DNA of 64,000 bases from Loxodes magnus (Eukaryota; Ciliophora; Karyorelictea; Loxodida; Loxodidae): the NCBI GenBank assembly GCA_946699065.1, contig CAMPDV010000424.1, forward strand, positions 124,001-188,000. The letters are read 5' to 3'. A model generated the notes under the pieces. It had not been told where the DNA came from, did not search any database, and saw nothing but the letters and a program-made list of their open reading frames with translations. Made by a program: the position numbers and the translations under genes. Numbering within the stretch: the first letter of the stretch is position 1; the number at the start of each line of letters is the position of its first letter. Shown one piece after another: positions 59,861-64,000 of the stretch.

Positions 59861-60653
59861 ATGAGTGACTCAAACTAAATTGATCTCTAACTAACAATAA
59901 GATATTTCGAATGAAATTTATTCATTATAGCTTGAGAAAAATTATAGGATGCAGTGTAGCAGATAATTCAGCATAGAAGTATACTAGATTTAATGAATAA
60001 ACGGACTCTAAAATGATAATTAATCGTTAACATAGAATTGAACTTAAAGTTTCAACACATCTATTTAATTTAGAAATTAAAAGAATATTCGAAAAAAATA
60101 TAAGAAGTTTAAAATAAATAAATAAATCATGAGAAATTAGGGGCTAAAACCATGAATGAACCAATGGATTTGTACAATCATATTTAAATATTAATCAAGC
60201 ATAAAAAATCTATAAAATTAATCAAGAAATAAAAAAGAAAAGCTATTTACTGATTTATTATAATAAGGCTACACAAAAAATTATTGTGATAGAAAAATTT
60301 CAAAGTTACGAAAATAAAAAATTCTGAAAAAAAACATAACCAAAATTTATTGTTCATTTGAAGGTGACTTATATTATAAAAAATTATTGATGGATACTAA
60401 TTATTCTAGAAATAGCAGATGCTAAAAAAGAAAAATCAAGTAAATGTTTAGAAAAGACTGAGATTGGAATAAAATACCTAAGGTAAATAAAGGATAGATT
60501 AACAGCCATATATATGGATTTGAAGAGAATGAACCTGGAGAAGAAATAGGCGATTTAATTATTTTTTATGTCGATTCTTGAGACTTTTTAAAAGCTAGCC
60601 AAGTAAAGGGGAAGTTACATTAATAAATTATGTTATTTATGTTATAATTTTGA
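59861..60653 (+). pseudogene. Gag-like protein, copy G13
   Basis: ATG 59,861 begins MSDSNQIDLQLTIRYFEW, then a helical region (EKLQDAVQQIIQHRSILDLM). The knuckle near 60,240-60,285 is FTDLLQQGYTKNYC, with only the last Cys kept at CX2CX4HX4C spacing. The second motif is intact (YCSFEGDLYYKKLLMDT), followed by FRKDWDWNKIPKVNKGQI and a tail FYVDSWDFLKASQVKG ending at TGA 60,651. Frame changes lie between the blocks. Closest relative in the window is G6b. Confidence 0.55.
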
Positions 60654-60839
60654 TTATTTCTAGTTTTTTTTAAGAAAAGTTAATTATAAAGTAAGTTAAA
60701 AAAAAAAATTTTTTAATAAAAATTTATTTAATTTCATATCCTAGGTTATTAATTAAAAAGTTATGTATTTGATATCCTCTTAAATAGCAACAATTTTACA
60801 ATAATTAATCATTAAAATAACTGTTCATCACCCGGCTTA
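60654..60839. other. AT-rich spacer
   Basis: Spacer between convergent gag-like remnants. Nothing recognised. Confidence 0.4.
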
Positions 60840-61795
60840 ATTGAAGTTTTAAATGTAGAAAATAACTGTTTCTATATGTTCTATCCTTGCATTATATCTC
60901 CTCCTTAATTTCCCTAAATTTTATATTCTGAGTTAAGAAATTATTTTTTCTTTCAAATTTTCCCATTTTACAACGGAAATAATTCTGACACTGTTTATTT
61001 CAGTTACTATCAGTTAAAATTTCTCAGTTATTAATTCTTTTTTATTTCATTTAAGGACGTTCCGTTACAAATATCAAGTGCTCTTACAAATGCAGCATCT
61101 TTTCTGTTTCTCTATTCCATGGTAAATTCTTATGAAGGCTTATGCAATTTTCTTCAATTAGCTGGAGTTTTGAATGTAATTATTCTATATTTTTATCGTC
61201 TTGCTCTCTTATTATTTAACCCTGACATTATTTCATAACTCTGGCTTAAATCATCATAAGGACTTCTTCATCATCTTCATGTTTTATCAGGTCCTGACTT
61301 ATTTAAAATATTTCTTCCTTTATTGGGTTAAAATCCTCTTCAAGCTTTTTTATATTTTTAATAAGATAATATATAAGTAATATCATTTATTAAGAGTCCA
61401 TTTATTCTGCTTAGATATAATCTAAATCAAAGATATAAGAGCTTTTATGAATTTTCTTACATTACATTTTTATTTTCATTTTATTTCTTATGCATTTTTT
61501 GCAGTGATTCAGTCGAAAGATATTTTTTCAGTTTTAAATGGAGGTATTGAGATTTGTGTTAACTTTTCTGTTCAGAATTTTTTTCTTAGCTCCTACTTGT
61601 TTTATGATGAAAGAAAGCACTTTTATTCTAATTTTTGAGGTTTAAATTTTATTAATTTCTTCTATTTTATCGGGTTATTATGGTTAAATTTATTAAGAAG
61701 AGTGTTAATTTGAAGATCACTTGTAGTATTAGAGAATTGCTTCGGTTTTCTCTCCTGTTCTGAGGAAATGTAAAAAAACCCTTTCTGAAGCTAGG
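60840..61795 (-). pseudogene. Gag-like protein, family 1-like, copy G14
   Basis: The N-terminus near 61,790 reads FRKGFFTFPQNRRENR, like the basic start of G9. The core EEDFNPIKEEIFQISQDLI aligns with the EFNPSGQM block of G7/G9. A Gln/Glu helix (RVMKQCQGQIIREQDDKNIE) leads to a knuckle RCCICKSTWYLQRNVLKW in which His is Tyr and the last Cys is Val. A frameshift lies just before the knuckle. Degenerate. Confidence 0.5.
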
Positions 61796-62012
61796 CAATT
61801 TATATAACGCTAATTTATAATATTTTAAATTTCGACACAAATTTAGGAAAATAATTTATTGAGTTTAAAAATAGAAATCTATTTTATCTGAGATAATTAA
61901 GATCTATTAAATTATTTCCATTTGAAATATGTTAGAGATATATATATTTTTATTTAAGATCTTAGAACAAAATTATAAATATTTGATAGATAGTATTTTT
62001 TTATCAAAAAAA
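61796..62012. other. AT-rich spacer
   Basis: Spacer between divergent gag-like copies G14 and G15. Nothing recognised. Confidence 0.4.
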
Positions 62013-62830
62013 ATGGAGAAGAATATTCGTCTTTCTAAGAAATAACAAAGAAAAATGAGAAAAAAAGTGACGAACGAGGAGTTAAAAAAGAAAAGATAGG
62101 ATAGAGAATCTAGCTCGTCTTCAGAGGGAAAAGTAATGATTGGTCAGAATGAACAATAAAACCCTGAAACCAAAAATAACAATTTATTCCAAAGCGAAAT
62201 CGAAAAAATGGAAGCAAAACAGGCAAAATATGAAGTGATATTTTTTATCAAGGAGAAAAAATCCGGGAGCTAATTAATTACATAGAAGACTAAAATAACG
62301 AATTGCTAATTCTCAAAAGTTAACTGATTAAAAACTCAGTAGTAACAGAAAATTAGCTTTATGAAATGTCGTAAATTAACTTAAATTAATCACAGAGAAT
62401 GATCATAGAAAAAGATTAGCACAAGCTACAACTTTAAGAAAAGTCAAGTTAAGAAAAAAAATGATACAAACTATAAGCAAAAGAATTTAGATGATGGAGC
62501 GAAAAGTTTATTGAAAATAGAAATTAAAAAACGATATAAAAATTGTTGATACTGCTAATCTTGGTATCATTTATTAAGACATTGTAAAAATGAAGATAAC
62601 TCAAGTACAATGAAGAATAAAGGATCTGAAGAAACTTAAACAAACTTTGGATAACTAAGTAAGGTATATAAATAGAAACTATGAACAAGAAACTAAGAGA
62701 ATCCTTCGTGGTAGCCGTAAAAAAAGGACGTGGAGAACAACCATGGAAAAAAACTTGTCAGCAGAAACCTGGTTGACCAGGATATGCAAACTTTAATTTT
62801 ACATTTAGTTAAAATAATAATAATATTTGA
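62013..62830 (+). pseudogene. Gag-like zinc-knuckle protein, family 3, copy G15
   Basis: ATG 62,013: MEKNIRLSKKQQRKMRKK, then EELKKKRQDRESSSSSEGKV. One frame shift later comes a helix NYIEDQNNELLILKSQLI. The knuckle is CWYCQSWYHLLRHC with Trp as TGA (62,547), where G5 has TGG. The tail keeps HGKKLVSRNLVDQDMQ. It has several small indels relative to G5 in both directions, so comparison of the two recovers the ancestral frame, but neither copy is intact. Confidence 0.65.
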
Positions 62831-62999
62831 TAGACAGTTTTATTCTTTTTTTTCAACGATAACTTCTTTATTTTTTGAATCATGCCGCATCTTATATTTT
62901 TATATTTTACTTTTATTATTTTTAAAATTAATTTATAATAGTAAATAGATTAATGTGCTTTCACCATTTTTAGTTTAACCACAAATTTAATTCTTCATT
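62831..62999. other. AT-rich spacer
   Basis: Nothing recognised. Confidence 0.4.
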
Positions 63000-63270
63000 G
63001 CTGGTAAACGATTCAATCCTTTAGATGGAGTCATGGTAGATTACATCTCTTGACCACTAAACAGTACTTATTATTTTCCATTTCAGACCAGAATAAAAAA
63101 TTTCCACAACTGAAAGTCTTTCGTTCCATGTTCTGAGTATAAACCAAAGTAATAGATGACAAATTTTATTATGGGCACTTGATTCCCAAACCTCTAATAA
63201 AGTTTCTCTTTACTTTGTTCCACGATTGATGACTTTAGTTCTTAATAGGTTTCACTGAAGATAAAATATA
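63000..63270 (-). CDS. Tryptophan-rich protein fragment, unknown
   Basis: A minus-strand frame reads RTKVINRGTKQRETLLEVWE, HLLLWFILRTWNERLSVVEI, WSRDVIYHDSIQRIESFTSN and EELNLWLNQKWWKH. Most Trp are TGG and two are TGA. The IYHDS...SFTSNEEL block faintly recalls the RNase H region of LINE ORF2 proteins, but the catalytic residues cannot be confirmed. It lies ~260 bp downstream of G16 on the same strand, so it could belong to the same element. Confidence 0.4.
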
Positions 63271-63530
63271 TTATGACTATTAATATATAATGTAGATCTC
63301 TATTAAAAAAAGTTCAAAATGCTTAAATAAATCATACTAAAAACGATAATCAAACTTAAAATTTAAGAACTGAAAGTAGAAAAATTTTATAGTTGGAAAA
63401 CATAATTGAAATTATACTAAATTAATAACTCTTTATTTTGTTTAAATTAAGTTACTCAAACTTTAAGCATCAATCAGAAAATAGTGGAAATTTATATAAT
63501 AATAATAATTAATTATAGTGATCCCACTTA
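63271..63530. other. AT-rich spacer
   Basis: Between G16 and the Trp-rich fragment. Nothing recognised. Confidence 0.4.
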
Positions 63531-64000
63531 TCAATAAGGTTCGTCACTTTTTAAAGTTTAATAGTTTTGTTAAAATTTCCATTTCCAGTCTTCTTCTGGG
63601 TCTTCTTCTTGAAGCACATATCTATCTGTGCTGTGTTCTCCCTTTTTTATTTTCGTAATCATGCTTCAATTAATCTTCATTCCAAGCATTTGTTCATTTC
63701 TTCTTTGTCCTGCTATAATCACGTCTTCTAGAATTTCACGCCCTGCGTACATCTTTCTTCTATAAATTCTTCCTTCCGCAGTGCAATATAGTTTACTTAT
63801 GGATCTTCATAGCTTTAAATTTTCTGCTTTCTGTTTTTATTGGAATTAGAAGCAGTTTCTAACTTTGTGTCCTGGTCTCTTGCAGTATCAGCATCGCAGT
63901 ATTTTCCTATAGGGAATATCTTTTATTACAGTCTGTTTCTCCACATCCATAGGATCATTCCCCTGTATATTTTGCAAAAATATGCTTTCAGTTAGTTCTG
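63531..64000 (-). CDS. Gag-like zinc-knuckle protein, family 2, copy G16 (best preserved; 5' end outside window)
   Basis: A single frame from the window edge to TGA 63,531-63,533 (followed by TAA). It contains ELTESIFLQNIQGNDPMDVE, a perfect knuckle RCWYCKRPGHKVRNCFQF (CX2CX4HX4C), and KLYCTAEGRIYRRKMYAGRE, the second motif. Next come RNEQMLGMKINWSMITKIKK and an acidic tail RYVLQEEDPEEDWKWKF. Three Trp are TGA (in the knuckle, KLWRS and INWSM) and two in DWKWKF are TGG. No frame break was found, so this may be a functional copy. Nucleic-acid binding is expected from the knuckle; assembly into gag-like particles is inference. Confidence 0.75.

Noticed and set aside
1..64000. Pseudogene explanation for all internal TGA codons (TGA as the only stop, as in Tetrahymena)
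   Set aside because: TGA recurs at conserved Trp sites in otherwise intact genes of exact length and alternates with TGG between paralogues; random nonsense would not.
1..64000. CRISPR array, rRNA genes, telomeric C4A2/C4A4-type repeats
   Set aside because: None seen on either strand.

Overview
The window is nuclear DNA of a ciliate, very AT-rich (about three quarters A+T or more by eye), and it cannot be read with the standard code. The genes readable here use TAA and TAG as glutamine and TGA as tryptophan, while a TGA near the 3' end still appears to stop translation. Three observations carry this. (1) A 2,316-nt kelch/coiled-coil gene at 13,535-15,850 (minus) is one unbroken frame only if TAA/TAG = Gln and seven TGA = Trp. 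(2) Two near-identical 561-nt Myb genes at 40,190-40,750 and 50,310-50,870 carry TGA at the conserved first Trp of a Myb repeat. (3) Several TGA codons align with TGG in paralogous retroelement copies. This matches karyorelictid (Loxodes-type) or Condylostoma-type codes; the exact lineage is inference. Because every codon can be sense, 'open frame' alone is weak evidence, so calls rest on motifs, paralogue comparison, frame-consistent length and TGA-poor frames.

Layout. 0-12.9 kb: retroelement remnants, a predicted membrane protein gene (minus, 2.7-4.26 kb), a small secreted-protein candidate (7.16 kb) and a tRNA-Cys-like gene. 12.9-25 kb: a SINE-like repeat, the kelch gene, more retroelement remnants, a LINE-type ORF2 C-terminus, and an inverted partial duplicate of the kelch gene joined to a different N-terminal half. 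25-31 kb: an inverted pair of gag-like copies enclosing another gag-like copy, a tRNA-Cys and a membrane-protein candidate. 31-51 kb: a third tRNA-Cys, two more SINE-like copies, three Myb genes (two in an 828-bp inverted repeat with a 9.3-kb spacer), two long membrane/signalling candidates and a probable Cys-loop ligand-gated channel. 51-64 kb: an AT-rich gap, then a dense field of gag-like copies, a nested GC-rich repeat with a target-site duplication, and solo 3' hairpins.

The dominant feature is a swarm of about 18 gag-like genes and remnants. They share a coiled-coil N-terminus, a CCHC zinc knuckle (CX2CX4HX4C) and, about 20-30 residues later, a second motif of the form YC-x2-(E/D)G-x-(I/L)-Y. 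No reverse transcriptase or integrase was recognised beside them. Several end at a short GC-rich hairpin that is also the 3' end of the ~400-bp SINE-like repeat, suggesting shared mobilisation. No rRNA, CRISPR array, telomeric repeat or bacterial-type gene was seen.
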